A stretch of DNA of 64,000 nucleotides from assembly GCF_900101855.1 (NCBI RefSeq), contig NZ_FMVC01000003.1, positions 102,261-166,260 on the forward strand. The letters are read 5' to 3'. Below, in pieces: positions 1 to 7,149 of the stretch (the stretch's first letter is position 1; the number at the start of each line of letters is the position of its first letter). This DNA comes from Flavobacterium anhuiense. GTDB lineage: Bacteria > Bacteroidota > Bacteroidia > Flavobacteriales > Flavobacteriaceae. The notes below the pieces were generated by a model. The model was not told the DNA's origin. It was given only the letters and a program-made list of their open reading frames with translations, and searched no databases. The translations under genes were made by a program, and so were the position numbers.

Positions 1-78
1 ATTTGTAGAAGTTTGATAAACAATGTTGTAAAAAATATTTCACTTTTTTTTCAGAAAAAGGCTTGCAAATATAAAATC
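1..78. repeat. First copy of tandem tRNA-upstream repeat
   Basis: Bases 1-78 are identical to bases 192-269. Beyond the identical block the two units stay alignable (the CAATCA and ATAGCAACCTA blocks, then the tRNA D arm), so this is an old tandem duplication with a unit of 191 bp. The first copy has lost the TATATTTG -7 box that the second copy keeps. Confidence 0.9.
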
Positions 79-127
79 AGCAGCTTTTATATAAGTCAAT
101 CATAAATAATAGCAACCTAATAAAATA

Positions 128-186
128 GTCTACTGACTCAGCTAGTTCAGAGCATTCCGATTTTCAATCGGAAGCGGTCAGGATAT
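128..186 (+). pseudogene. Truncated tRNA-like remnant (anticodon TTC)
   Basis: The D-arm region resembles that of the intact tRNA-Val at 321 (CTCAGCT.GTTCAGAGCA). It is followed by a perfect anticodon arm with stem TCCGA/TCGGA and loop TTTTCAA, which gives anticodon TTC (Glu). The acceptor 5' strand is degenerate. The T arm breaks off after AGGATATT, just before the next copy of the upstream repeat at 192, and no 3' acceptor strand exists. This is best read as a tRNA broken by the tandem duplication and probably inactive. The Glu identity rests only on the anticodon loop. Confidence 0.6.
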
Positions 187-191
187 TTTGC

Positions 192-269
192 ATTTGTAGA
201 AGTTTGATAAACAATGTTGTAAAAAATATTTCACTTTTTTTTCAGAAAAAGGCTTGCAAATATAAAATC
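192..269. repeat. Second copy of tandem tRNA-upstream repeat
   Basis: This block is identical to bases 1-78. Here it is followed by an intact -7 box and the functional tRNA-Val gene. Confidence 0.9.
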
Positions 270-283
270 TAGCTGTATATTTG
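254..283 (+). promoter_or_regulatory. Bacteroidota-type promoter of the tRNA genes
   Basis: TTG at 254-256 and TATATTTG at 276-283 are separated by 19 bp. This fits the -33/-7 consensus (TTTG, TAnnTTTG) of the Bacteroidota primary sigma factor. It lies 37 bp before tRNA-Val. Confidence 0.75.
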
Positions 284-320
284 CACTCGCAATCACAAAA
301 TGATAGCAACCTATAAAATA

Positions 321-395
321 GGGCGATTAGCTCAGCTGGTTCAGAGCACCTCGTTTACACCGAGGGGGTCGGGGGTTCGAACCCCTCATCGCCCA
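321..395 (+). tRNA. tRNA-Val (UAC)
   Basis: The cloverleaf is complete. The acceptor stem GGGCGAT pairs with ATCGCCC, the anticodon stem CCTCG/CGAGG closes the loop TTTACAC (anticodon TAC), and the T arm contains GGGGGTTCGAACCCC. The discriminator is A395 and CCA is not encoded. It probably shares the promoter at 254-283 and is followed by a terminator hairpin at 404-430. Confidence 0.96.
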
Positions 396-403
396 CAGAA
401 AAT

Positions 404-430
404 TCCTTAAGTCATTAAGGATTTTTTTTT
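404..430 (+). terminator. Rho-independent terminator after tRNA-Val
   Basis: TCCTTAA and TTAAGGA form a stem around the loop GTCA, followed by nine T residues. Confidence 0.7.
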
Positions 431-466
431 GGATTTTCTTGAATGTAATAATTACAATCAGATTTT

Positions 467-547
467 GGGGAGATACTCAAGCGGCCAACGAGGGCAGACT
501 GTAAATCTGCTGTGAAAACTTCGCAGGTTCGAATCCTGCTCTCCCCA
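467..547 (+). tRNA. tRNA-Tyr (GUA)
   Basis: The acceptor stem GGGGAGA pairs with TCTCCCC. The anticodon stem GCAGA/TCTGC closes the loop CTGTAAA, which contains anticodon GTA. A long variable arm, as expected for tRNA-Tyr, explains the 81-nt length. The T arm contains GCAGGTTCGAATCCTGC. The discriminator is A547 and CCA is not encoded. Confidence 0.96.
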
Positions 548-551
548 CGAA

Positions 552-590
552 AAAAAGCCTATAAATCGAAAGATTCATAGGCTTTTTGTT
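552..590 (+). terminator. Terminator after tRNA-Tyr
   Basis: AAAAAGCCTAT (552-562) pairs with ATAGGCTTTTT (577-587), and the stem runs into a T-rich tail. Confidence 0.8.
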
Positions 591-650
591 TGCTAAGAAT
601 GTTTTTTAGTCTTTTGTTACAACTTAAGGTCGAATGGCACAAAAATACCA

Positions 651-688
651 AAAACTCCAAGAGCAGATAGCCTCTTGGAGTTTTTTTA
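651..688. terminator. Bidirectional terminator, nfi side
   Basis: A perfect 13-bp stem (651-663 with 672-684) has A-rich and T-rich flanks on both strands. It lies between the rightward tRNAs and the leftward nfi gene and probably ends the nfi transcript. Confidence 0.8.
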
Positions 689-1192
689 TAAATTTTCCTT
701 CGTCAGCCTATCCAATTCTTTCAACAAAGTCGGCATTCTAAATTCTCCATGCATGCCTTCGACTTTTTTATAAGCTTCATCCAAATCAATTCCGATAGAA
801 GTAATGTATAACGGTTTCTTGCTATCCCCTCTAAAAAGAGCTTTTTTATTCTTTTCAATGGAAGCAAAATTGGTTTTGGCGACACCGATAATCGGAATTT
901 CTTTATTTAGTTTTTCATATAAGTAACCGCCCAAACCATATTTTAGTTCATCATTCAAGTAAACAAAACCGTCAACAACGATTGCTTCAACTTTAGACAA
1001 ATCTATTTGGTTTAATAAACTCAAAATGCATGGCAATTCTCTTTTGTAAAATTCTCCAGGAATATATTCCGCTACATTGTCGATTGTTTCAGAATGAATT
1101 TTGAAATTTTTGTCCTCATTCCATTCTGAAAATTCAAGACAAACTGTTTTTGCTTTTTGGTCAAAGTAATACGTGTCAAAAGCTAGAATCAT
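686..1192 (-). CDS. nfi: Endonuclease V family protein
   Basis: Endonuclease V recognises deaminated bases, mainly inosine in DNA or RNA, and cuts the second phosphodiester bond 3' to the lesion. The 168-residue protein keeps the family core: an N-terminal beta strand with acidic D6 (AFDTYYF), the motif YIPGEFYKRELP with E52, the VVDGF motif with D74, a GLGGYL turn, and IIGVAKTNF at 101-109. These match the catalytic Asp-Glu-Asp set. It is shorter than E. coli Nfi (about 220 residues) because both ends are trimmed, a form that I infer is a compact lineage variant. It stands alone and converges on the tRNA pair across a shared hairpin. Confidence 0.85.
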   Translation of the reverse strand: MILAFDTYYFDQKAKTVCLEFSEWNEDKNFKIHSETIDNVAEYIPGEFYKRELPCILSLLNQIDLSKVEAIVVDGFVYLNDELKYGLGGYLYEKLNKEIPIIGVAKTNFASIEKNKKALFRGDSKKPLYITSIGIDLDEAYKKVEGMHGEFRMPTLLKELDRLTKENL

Positions 1193-1275
1193 ATATTATT
1201 TTTTCTAAAGTATTAGAGTCTAAAAATATAAAAACGATTGTGAAAGACGGCTTATTTACGGAAACAATTTCTTCT

Positions 1276-1298
1276 TTTTAACAAGATTATTAAACTTT
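1276..1298 (+). promoter_or_regulatory. Shared 23-bp motif, copy 1 (candidate AraC site)
   Basis: The site reads TTTTAACAAGAT followed by TATTAAACTTT. Twenty of 23 positions match the site at 2288-2310. It ends 82 nt before the ATG of the ChrB/AraC gene, nearly the same distance as copy 2 has to its own gene. It is a candidate autoregulatory operator. Confidence 0.5.
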
Positions 1299-1380
1299 AA
1301 AATTCAAGCTTTTGAAAAACTCATAAATAAATGTAGTTTAGCTAAAATTTTAAGAATGTTTCTTTAAACAATATTTCAAA

Positions 1381-2223
1381 ATGAAATGGATCACTAGAGA
1401 AAGACCTAAAATAGATCGAATCGCCTGTCCGTGGCTGATTCGAAGATTTGTTGATTCTGAATCTGAATTTATTTATGTTCCATTTGCTGACGTTTTAAGA
1501 AAGGCAGAAGAGCTTAATGCTATTCCATTTGATATTCCGAATGTTGAGTTTACGCATTATAATGAAGAATGCACTTTTGATTATATTGTAAAGAAATACG
1601 GAATTAAAGATCCAGCGATTAAAATTATTGCAGGAATTGTACGCGGAGCTGACACTGACAGGCATGAAATTGCTAAAGAGTCAGCTGGGCTGTGGGCTAT
1701 TTCGGCTGGATTAGCTCATAATATCAAAGACGACTACGAACTATTAGAAAGCGGGATGGTTTTATATGATGCTTTATACAGCTGGGCCACGCATTTGTAC
1801 CAGCAAAATCATTTGCAGAACAGTCCGTTCGAAAAACTGTTGCATGAGGTTTATGATAAGTTTCTTAAAGACAAAAAATCGGCCGGAAAAACGCCTTCGT
1901 GGGTAAAAGATTTAAAAAATATTATTCAAGATCAAATTGATGCTCAATTTACTTTTGATTTAAAGAAAATTTCGAGCGAATTAGATTTAAATCCATCGTA
2001 TTTATCTCGAGAATTTTCGAAACATTTCGAAGATTTGAATTTTGGCGAATATGTTAGAAAACTTCGTATTGAAAAAGCGATTCATCTGATTGAGAATTCT
2101 TCTCATAACTTGACAGAAATTGCATATATGACAGGTTTTTCAGATCAAAGCCATTTTACTAGAATTTTCAAACTTCATACAGGAAAAAATCCTTCGGCTT
2201 ATAGAAAAAAGTCTAGAAAATAA
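1381..2223 (+). CDS. ChrB-like domain fused to AraC-type DNA-binding domain
   Basis: Residues 1-140 resemble the C-terminal domain of the chromate-resistance protein ChrB: the start MKWITRERPKIDRIACPWLI, FVDSESEFIYVPF, a GIVRGAD segment and LLESGMVLYDALYSWA. A linker follows, then an AraC/XylS helix-turn-helix pair at 180-280 with ISSELDLNPSYLSREFSKHF and IAYMTGFSDQSHFTRIFK. There is no signal peptide, so the protein is cytoplasmic. In ChrB the related domain belongs to a chromate-responsive regulator. Here it is joined to a different DNA-binding module, so it is probably a one-component regulator with a small-molecule or metal sensor. No chromate transporter ChrA is nearby, so chromate itself need not be the signal. 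Confidence 0.8.
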   Translation: MKWITRERPKIDRIACPWLIRRFVDSESEFIYVPFADVLRKAEELNAIPFDIPNVEFTHYNEECTFDYIVKKYGIKDPAIKIIAGIVRGADTDRHEIAKESAGLWAISAGLAHNIKDDYELLESGMVLYDALYSWATHLYQQNHLQNSPFEKLLHEVYDKFLKDKKSAGKTPSWVKDLKNIIQDQIDAQFTFDLKKISSELDLNPSYLSREFSKHFEDLNFGEYVRKLRIEKAIHLIENSSHNLTEIAYMTGFSDQSHFTRIFKLHTGKNPSAYRKKSRK

Positions 2224-2287
2224 ATCCTGTTCAAATAATTAAAAACTCTAGCAGAAGTCACTATTTTCTCGCGTCTCTATCTGTTTA

Positions 2288-2310
2288 TTTTAACAAGATC
2301 ATCAAGCTTT
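2288..2310 (+). promoter_or_regulatory. Shared 23-bp motif, copy 2 (candidate AraC site)
   Basis: The site reads TTTTAACAAGAT followed by CATCAAGCTTT and differs from the copy at 1276-1298 at three positions. It ends 79 nt before the ATG of the VOC gene. Confidence 0.5.
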
Positions 2311-2341
2311 TTAATCATTTTAAATTAAAACTATCTAGAAA

Positions 2342-2380
2342 TTTAATTGATTATCATTACCTTGGTTACAATCAATTAAA
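2342..2380. promoter_or_regulatory. Inverted repeat in the VOC gene promoter
   Basis: TTTAATTGATT (2342-2352) and AATCAATTAAA (2370-2380) form a perfect 11-bp inverted repeat. The 17 nt between them include TACCTTGG, a near match to TAnnTTTG. The repeat ends 9 nt before the ATG and could be an operator. Confidence 0.4.
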
Positions 2381-2389
2381 CTAAAGTTT

Positions 2390-2785
2390 ATGAAAACTAA
2401 AATGATATGGGCCAACTTGGTTTCAAACGATTTACAGCAGACAATTCAGTTTTATACCGATTTAGGATTCAAACAAAACGGACAAAACACAGAGGAAATC
2501 GTGAGTTTTTCTATTGAGGAGAATAATTTTATAATCAACTTTTTTACAACCGATAGATTTAAAACGGCTTTAAAAGGCAATTTGGCAAATTCTAAAAATG
2601 AGAATGAAATCATCTTCTCGCTTTCTGCAGAGAGCAGAGAAGAAGTAGATCTTTGGTATAAAAAAGTCAAAAAAGCTGGTGCAACCATTTTTTCTGAACC
2701 CGAAAATTACCAATTAGGCTACACTTTTGGTTTTGCTGATCCAGATGGACATAAGTTTAATTTTCTTTATTGGCCGGGAATGTAA
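2390..2785 (+). CDS. VOC family (glyoxalase/bleomycin-resistance fold) protein
   Basis: The 131-residue protein has the paired beta-alpha-beta-beta-beta layout of the vicinal oxygen chelate superfamily. The first half is ANLVSNDLQQTIQFYTDLGF and the second ends in FGFADPDGHKFNFLYWPGM. The family includes glyoxalase I, dioxygenases and drug-binding proteins, and the substrate cannot be read from sequence. The gene follows the ChrB/AraC regulator, and the two share an upstream 23-bp motif, so I infer that the regulator controls it. Confidence 0.82.
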   Translation: MKTKMIWANLVSNDLQQTIQFYTDLGFKQNGQNTEEIVSFSIEENNFIINFFTTDRFKTALKGNLANSKNENEIIFSLSAESREEVDLWYKKVKKAGATIFSEPENYQLGYTFGFADPDGHKFNFLYWPGM

Positions 2786-2875
2786 AAAGGCCTCAAGTCT
2801 GTTCACAATCTAAAAGTTTATATGGAACTTAAAATTCCACATGTTTATAAGAATATTGAGAAAGTTTAGTTCTTT

Positions 2876-2891
2876 TTTGCCATATGGCAAA
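2876..2891. promoter_or_regulatory. Perfect 16-bp palindrome, Crp/Fnr-type operator
   Basis: TTTGCCATATGGCAAA is a perfect palindrome. It ends 21 nt before the -7-like box TAACTTTC (2913-2920), just upstream of the Crp/Fnr gene at 2925. A near-identical site with the same spacing precedes the next gene. If transcription starts about 5 nt after the box, the site is centred near -41.5, and the mRNA would be nearly leaderless. Confidence 0.65.
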
Positions 2892-2924
2892 TTTTCAATA
2901 AAAACTTATGTCTAACTTTCGTGC

Positions 2925-3494
2925 ATGAAAGAATTAGTAAATTACATATTGCAGTTTGGCAATTTAAATCAGCATCAGATTGATTTAATTTTAACTAAAG
3001 CCAAAGAAAAAGAAATCAAAAAGGAAGACTATTTTTCTGAAGCCGGAAAAATCGCTTCTGAAGTTGGTTTTATCATAGATGGAATAATGCGTGTCTGTTA
3101 CTACAACAACAAAGGCGAAGAAATTACCAAATACTTTATAGACGAAAATAATCTTGTAGTAGATTTGGAAAGTTTTGATAATAATATTTGTTCGTCTGCT
3201 TATGTGCAAGCAGTTACAGATTGCAAAATAATTGTATTCTCAAAGAAAGATTGGCAAGAATTATTAAATACCATTATTGGCTGGGACACGATTGTACATA
3301 AAATTATTTCAAAAGCATTAATGCAGAAAGTCGCTAGAAGAAGTCCGCTTGTTTCAGAAGACGCAACAACTCGTTATCTATCTTTCATGGAAATGTTTCC
3401 AAACGTAATTAATCGAATACCGCTTTCGTATTTGGCTTCATATCTCGGAATCACACAATCTTCTTTGAGCAGAATTAGAAAAAATATCCGCTAA
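2925..3494 (+). CDS. Crp/Fnr family transcriptional regulator
   Basis: The first 120 residues of this 189-residue protein form a cyclic-nucleotide-binding-type beta roll (EVGFIIDGIMRVCYYNNKGEEITKYFIDENNLVVDLESF). A long dimer helix follows, and a winged helix-turn-helix lies at the C-terminus (RIPLSYLASYLGITQSSLSRIRK). The Arg and Glu that bind cAMP in Crp are not evident, and there is no Cys cluster for iron-sulfur, so the ligand is unknown. Perfect or near-perfect palindromes lie before this gene and before the next one (SDR), pointing to autoregulation and control of its neighbour. The short C-terminal domain ending soon after the recognition helix is common in Bacteroidota members. Confidence 0.88.
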   Translation: MKELVNYILQFGNLNQHQIDLILTKAKEKEIKKEDYFSEAGKIASEVGFIIDGIMRVCYYNNKGEEITKYFIDENNLVVDLESFDNNICSSAYVQAVTDCKIIVFSKKDWQELLNTIIGWDTIVHKIISKALMQKVARRSPLVSEDATTRYLSFMEMFPNVINRIPLSYLASYLGITQSSLSRIRKNIR

Positions 3495-3502
3495 AATCGC
3501 TT

Positions 3503-3518
3503 TTTGCCATATGACAAA
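3503..3518. promoter_or_regulatory. Near-perfect 16-bp palindrome before the SDR gene
   Basis: TTTGCCATATGACAAA has one substitution from the perfect palindrome at 2876-2891. It ends exactly 21 nt before the -7-like box GAACTTTG (3540-3547). The spacing is the same as at the regulator's own promoter. Confidence 0.65.
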
Positions 3519-3573
3519 TGTTTTTGTTTTTCATTGACGGAACTTTGCTTCAGATAATTTAAAAAGACAAAAA

Positions 3574-4311
3574 ATGAAAACAGTATTAATTACAGGAGCA
3601 AATAGAAGTATTGGTTTAGAAACAGCGAAACAGCTTTCAGAAAAAGGATTATTTGTTTATCTAGGAACAAGAGATCTTGCAAAAGGAGAAGAAGTTGTAA
3701 AAGAATTAAATGCGAAAGGATTTCAAAACATACAAGCTATTCAAATTGATGTTACAGATGCAGAAAGCGTTTTGGCTGCAAAAAACATCATTGAAAAAGA
3801 AAAAGGCAAATTGGATATTTTAATAAATAATGCTGGAATTTTAGGAGATATTCCACAAAATCCTTCTACAACTTCTATAGAAGATATTCAACGAGTTTTT
3901 GATACCAATTTCTTTGGAGCAATAACAGTTACGCAGACTTTCATTGAGCTATTGAAAAAATCAGATAGTCCAAGAATCAGCAACATTACATCTGGACTTG
4001 GGTCTCTTACTTTACACAGTGATCCAACTTGGAAATATTTTGCCATAAAAGGAATTTCGTATGTATCGTCTAAAACAGCTTTAAACGCATTTACCGTTAC
4101 TTTAGCGCATGAATTGAAGGATCTTGCATTCAAAGTTAATTCAATTGACCCAGGTTACACGGCAACAGATTTTAATCATCATAGCGGTCCAGGAAGTGTT
4201 GAAAGCGCAGCAAGTTTCATTATAAAACATACTTTAGTTGATAAAAATGGACCAACTGGAAAATTCTTCAGCAACGATATTGAAGACGAAAGCGAAGAAA
4301 GTCCGTGGTAA
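3574..4311 (+). CDS. Short-chain dehydrogenase/reductase
   Basis: This is a classical SDR of 245 residues that would oxidise or reduce a small alcohol or carbonyl with NAD(P)H. The cofactor motif is TGANRSIG at 7-14, where Ser replaces the usual second Gly. NNAG follows at 85-88, and the catalytic residues are S140, Y163 and K167. The R32-type residue after the second strand (GTRD) suggests NADPH preference. The gene follows a Crp/Fnr regulator and carries the same upstream palindrome, so its expression is probably set by that protein. The substrate is unknown. Confidence 0.88.
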   Translation: MKTVLITGANRSIGLETAKQLSEKGLFVYLGTRDLAKGEEVVKELNAKGFQNIQAIQIDVTDAESVLAAKNIIEKEKGKLDILINNAGILGDIPQNPSTTSIEDIQRVFDTNFFGAITVTQTFIELLKKSDSPRISNITSGLGSLTLHSDPTWKYFAIKGISYVSSKTALNAFTVTLAHELKDLAFKVNSIDPGYTATDFNHHSGPGSVESAASFIIKHTLVDKNGPTGKFFSNDIEDESEESPW

Positions 4312-4330
4312 AAAACTTTTAATACCGAAT

Positions 4331-4369
4331 AAAAACTCCAAAGTCAAAAGATTTTGGAGTTTTTATTTT
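4331..4369 (+). terminator. Terminator after the SDR gene
   Basis: AAAAACTCCAAA (4331-4342) pairs with TTTGGAGTTTTT (4353-4364). Confidence 0.8.
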
Positions 4370-4458
4370 GGATTATGATTGTTTTTAAAACTTAAATTAC
4401 GATTAATAAAAAGTAAAAGCGGTAAATTAGCAGTCTGAAAATTTCTAAAACGAAAGTT

Positions 4459-5223
4459 ATGTCTATTACCACAGAAGCAGAATTAGCCGGAATGAAAAAA
4501 GCCAGTGAGGCCGTTGCATTTACTTTAAAAGAAATGAGAAAATTTGCCAAAGCAGGTATGTCAACCAAAGAATTAGACGAATATGGCGGGCAGATATTGA
4601 AAAGTTTCGGAGCTAAATCTGCGCCTTATGAAACTTATGGTTTTCCAGGCTGGACTTGTATAAGCGTTGATAATGAATTCTGCCACGGTATTCCTTCTGA
4701 AAAAAGAATTCTTCAAGAAGGAGATTTGATCAATATCGATGTTTCTGCCGAATTAAACGGTTTCTGGTCTGATAATGGAGGCTCTTTTGTGATTGGAGAA
4801 GATATAAATGAACATCAAAAATTGATTGAAGCTTCTAAACAAATTTTGCATAAAGCAATTCACAACATAAAAGGCGGCGTCCGAATTTCTGACATCGGAT
4901 TTTTAATTGAAACAGAAGCAAAGAAAAAAGGCTATAAAGTCATTAAAAACCTAACGGGACATGGAGTAGGGAGAAGCCTTCATGAAGCGCCTCATGAAAT
5001 TGCCAACTACAGAGACCGTTTTAATGTGACGAGATTTAAAAAGAACTCGGTCGTAGCAATTGAAACTTTTATTTCAACGACTTCTACTTATGCAGAAACA
5101 ATGAAAGATGGCTGGACAATGGTTGGAAATAAAGGCGGCTTTATGGCTCAGCACGAACATACAATTGTCGTGACAGAAGGCAAGCCGATAATTTTAACCG
5201 AAATGAATGAAATTTGGAATTAA
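4459..5223 (+). CDS. map: Type I methionine aminopeptidase
   Basis: The enzyme removes the initiator Met from new proteins in the cytoplasm. The 254-residue M24 pita-bread protein keeps all five metal ligands (D94, D105, H168, E202 and E233) and the substrate-binding H76 in FCHGIP. GHGVGRSLHE and QHEHTIVV are family signatures. The second metal-ligand segment is GFWSDNGGSF and the fourth is AIETF. Both differ from the usual GDTS and TIEPM, so this may be a divergent paralogue rather than the main housekeeping Map. It is monocistronic and converges on an acetyltransferase gene across a shared terminator. Confidence 0.87.
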   Translation: MSITTEAELAGMKKASEAVAFTLKEMRKFAKAGMSTKELDEYGGQILKSFGAKSAPYETYGFPGWTCISVDNEFCHGIPSEKRILQEGDLINIDVSAELNGFWSDNGGSFVIGEDINEHQKLIEASKQILHKAIHNIKGGVRISDIGFLIETEAKKKGYKVIKNLTGHGVGRSLHEAPHEIANYRDRFNVTRFKKNSVVAIETFISTTSTYAETMKDGWTMVGNKGGFMAQHEHTIVVTEGKPIILTEMNEIWN

Positions 5224-5243
5224 TGATTCCCAATACGCAAAAA

Positions 5244-5278
5244 AAAACTCCATTATTTCTAATGGAGTTTTGTTTTTT
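5244..5278. terminator. Bidirectional terminator between map and the acetyltransferase
   Basis: AAAACTCCATTA (5244-5255) pairs perfectly with TAATGGAGTTTT (5260-5271). It is A-rich on the left and T-rich on the right, so it can serve both convergent genes. Confidence 0.85.
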
Positions 5279-5807
5279 AGGAGGTTTTATTTTGCGCATT
5301 AAATGCTGCAACTAATTTTTTATTTGCTTCAATGATTTTCTGAGGATTAATCATATTTGAGTTAAATATGAAATCATAATTTTCATCTTTTGGCTTAAAC
5401 TGATTCACACCAAAAGCCACACTATTTGCAGGTATATTTTTGGTTATAATAGCTCCCGCGCCAATAACCGAATTTTCCCCAATAACTATTGGACCTAAAA
5501 TTTTGGCGCCATCAGCAATAATCACATTTTTAGCAATAATAGGATTTCCAACATTTTCCCATTCATCATTAATTTTATTGTATTTCAAATTGGCTCCAAT
5601 GGAAACGTTTTGAAAAATAACCACATTTTCACAGATTTTAGACGCCACGATTGTACATCCGCGTCCGTGATGTGCAAACAAAACAGATTTAGCCATCTCT
5701 GCACAATTTATTTCGCAGCAATATAATTTCTCTAATAAATTGGCCGCAATTAGCTTTAAAAACTTATTTTTTGAATGACAATTGATTTTAACTAATGTAT
5801 TAAACAT
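5277..5807 (-). CDS. Left-handed beta-helix (hexapeptide) acetyltransferase, CysE-like
   Basis: The 176-residue protein has hexapeptide repeats at about 70-145 (IICE-type start, then VVIFQNVSIGAN, IAKNVIIADGAKILGPIVIGENSVIGAGAIITKNIPANSVAFG). The segment FAHHGRGCTIVAS resembles the HHG motif of serine O-acetyltransferase. The long N-terminal helical domain of true CysE (about 270 residues) is reduced. It could acetylate serine, a sugar or another small acceptor. No cysteine-synthesis gene is adjacent, so I do not assign cysE. Confidence 0.75.
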   Translation of the reverse strand: MFNTLVKINCHSKNKFLKLIAANLLEKLYCCEINCAEMAKSVLFAHHGRGCTIVASKICENVVIFQNVSIGANLKYNKINDEWENVGNPIIAKNVIIADGAKILGPIVIGENSVIGAGAIITKNIPANSVAFGVNQFKPKDENYDFIFNSNMINPQKIIEANKKLVAAFNAQNKTS

Positions 5808-5859
5808 ATTGTTTTTAAACGTTTAGCAATAACTCATACTTCATAACTCATAACTCAAT

Positions 5860-6273
5860 TTAAGGTTCCCAAAGTTCAATTTTATTGCCTTCCGTGTCCA
5901 TAATGTGCACAAACTTGCCATATTCGTAGGTTTCGATATCGTCGAGAACTGTAACTCCGTTTGCTTTCAGTTTTTCTACAAGACCTTCAATATTCTGAAC
6001 ACGATAGTTTACCATAAATTCTTTTTTAGACGGAGAAAAATATTCATCACCTTTCTTAAAAGGACACCATTGTGTAGATTCTATCTGTTCTGGATTATCC
6101 ATATTTCTAGATTCGAAACTTGAAGAACCCCATTCGTTGATTTCTAATCCTAAATTTTTAGCATACCATTCTTTAGTTTCTTTCGGATTATCCATAAAAA
6201 AGAAAATACCACCAAGTCCTGTCACTTTTGGTGTTGTATCGTTTGAATTATTTTCCATAGGAGAGTTTTCCAT
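5860..6273 (-). CDS. VOC family protein
   Basis: The 137-residue glyoxalase-fold protein shows GGIFFFMDNPKETKEWYAKNLGL in the first half and VHIMDTEGNKIELWEP at the end. The terminal Glu is in the usual metal-ligand position. The first 15 residues are low in order, and translation could also begin at Met6. No neighbour suggests a substrate. Confidence 0.82.
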   Translation of the reverse strand: MENSPMENNSNDTTPKVTGLGGIFFFMDNPKETKEWYAKNLGLEINEWGSSSFESRNMDNPEQIESTQWCPFKKGDEYFSPSKKEFMVNYRVQNIEGLVEKLKANGVTVLDDIETYEYGKFVHIMDTEGNKIELWEP

Positions 6274-6366
6274 ATTTTCTCATTTTATTTTTATAACTAA
6301 TTTAAATTATTTTTTAAGATTATCTAACTTTAACCTAAGTAATACTTTTAATCCAAAACCATATAG

Positions 6367-7128
6367 ATGAGATATAATGTTTTATTGTTGCTTTCTATTT
6401 TAGTAATTAGCTGTATAAACAAGTCAATTGAAAACAAAGGTATTGTACCTTCAAAAACTTTTATATCTCAAGAGAAAAGAATAAACTCAAGAGCTACTAA
6501 AAAAACAGAAATTTTCTCAGAAAGCGAGACTTTTATAGATAGCATAAAAATTGCTGAAAGTAGAAAATATAAAATTGAAATTACACAGTCTACAATTGAT
6601 ACTATTACGAATGTTTCTTTCAACCTGTTTGTCAAGAAAAACGACAAATGGAATAAAATTCAAAATTATTCTATAAAAAAAGAAAGTGACGTTCCTTTGA
6701 TTACAGAGATTAAAGATTTTAATAATGATGGATTAAATGATTTTACAATTCATTATTCGACAGCAGGAAGAGGTGCAAATGATATTAGAAAATTGTTCGT
6801 TTTTTCTAAAAAACATGAAAAATTCATTGAAATTAAGAATTCAGATTTATACCCTAATCTTCAGTATAATAATAAATTAAATTGTATAGATGCTTTAAGT
6901 GTTTATTCAGGTTCAACCACAACCTTTTTAAAACTTAAGGCTGATCAATTAGTTGAATTTGCTAGGGTTGATGTTATAGATGGCAATGTTGATATTTATT
7001 TAATTAAAAACAATAAACAAATTAGACTTCGGTCTGAAACATACACAGGTTCAAATGATGAAATGATTAGATTTGTTAATTATGATCCATTAGAAGAATA
7101 TGACTACACAGATAGTTCAGACAATTAA
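6367..7128 (+). CDS. Predicted lipoprotein, unknown function
   Basis: The N-terminus (MRYNVLLLLSILVISC) is a lipoprotein signal with Cys16 as the lipidated residue. The mature part is hydrophilic and beta-rich. One DFNNDGLNDF segment near residue 118 looks like the acidic calcium-binding loop of FG-GAP/VCBS-type and XAC2610-type proteins. The tail is acidic. It is probably anchored on the periplasmic side or outer face. The function is not recognisable. The DUF2200 gene follows 21 bp later, so the two may be co-transcribed. Confidence 0.72.
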   Translation: MRYNVLLLLSILVISCINKSIENKGIVPSKTFISQEKRINSRATKKTEIFSESETFIDSIKIAESRKYKIEITQSTIDTITNVSFNLFVKKNDKWNKIQNYSIKKESDVPLITEIKDFNNDGLNDFTIHYSTAGRGANDIRKLFVFSKKHEKFIEIKNSDLYPNLQYNNKLNCIDALSVYSGSTTTFLKLKADQLVEFARVDVIDGNVDIYLIKNNKQIRLRSETYTGSNDEMIRFVNYDPLEEYDYTDSSDN

Positions 7129-7149
7129 CTAAATTGAAAAAATATAAAA

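Noticed and set aside
1381..2223. The ChrB/AraC gene as a chromate-resistance operon
   Set aside because: No chrA or other chromate gene is present, so a chromate function is not supported.
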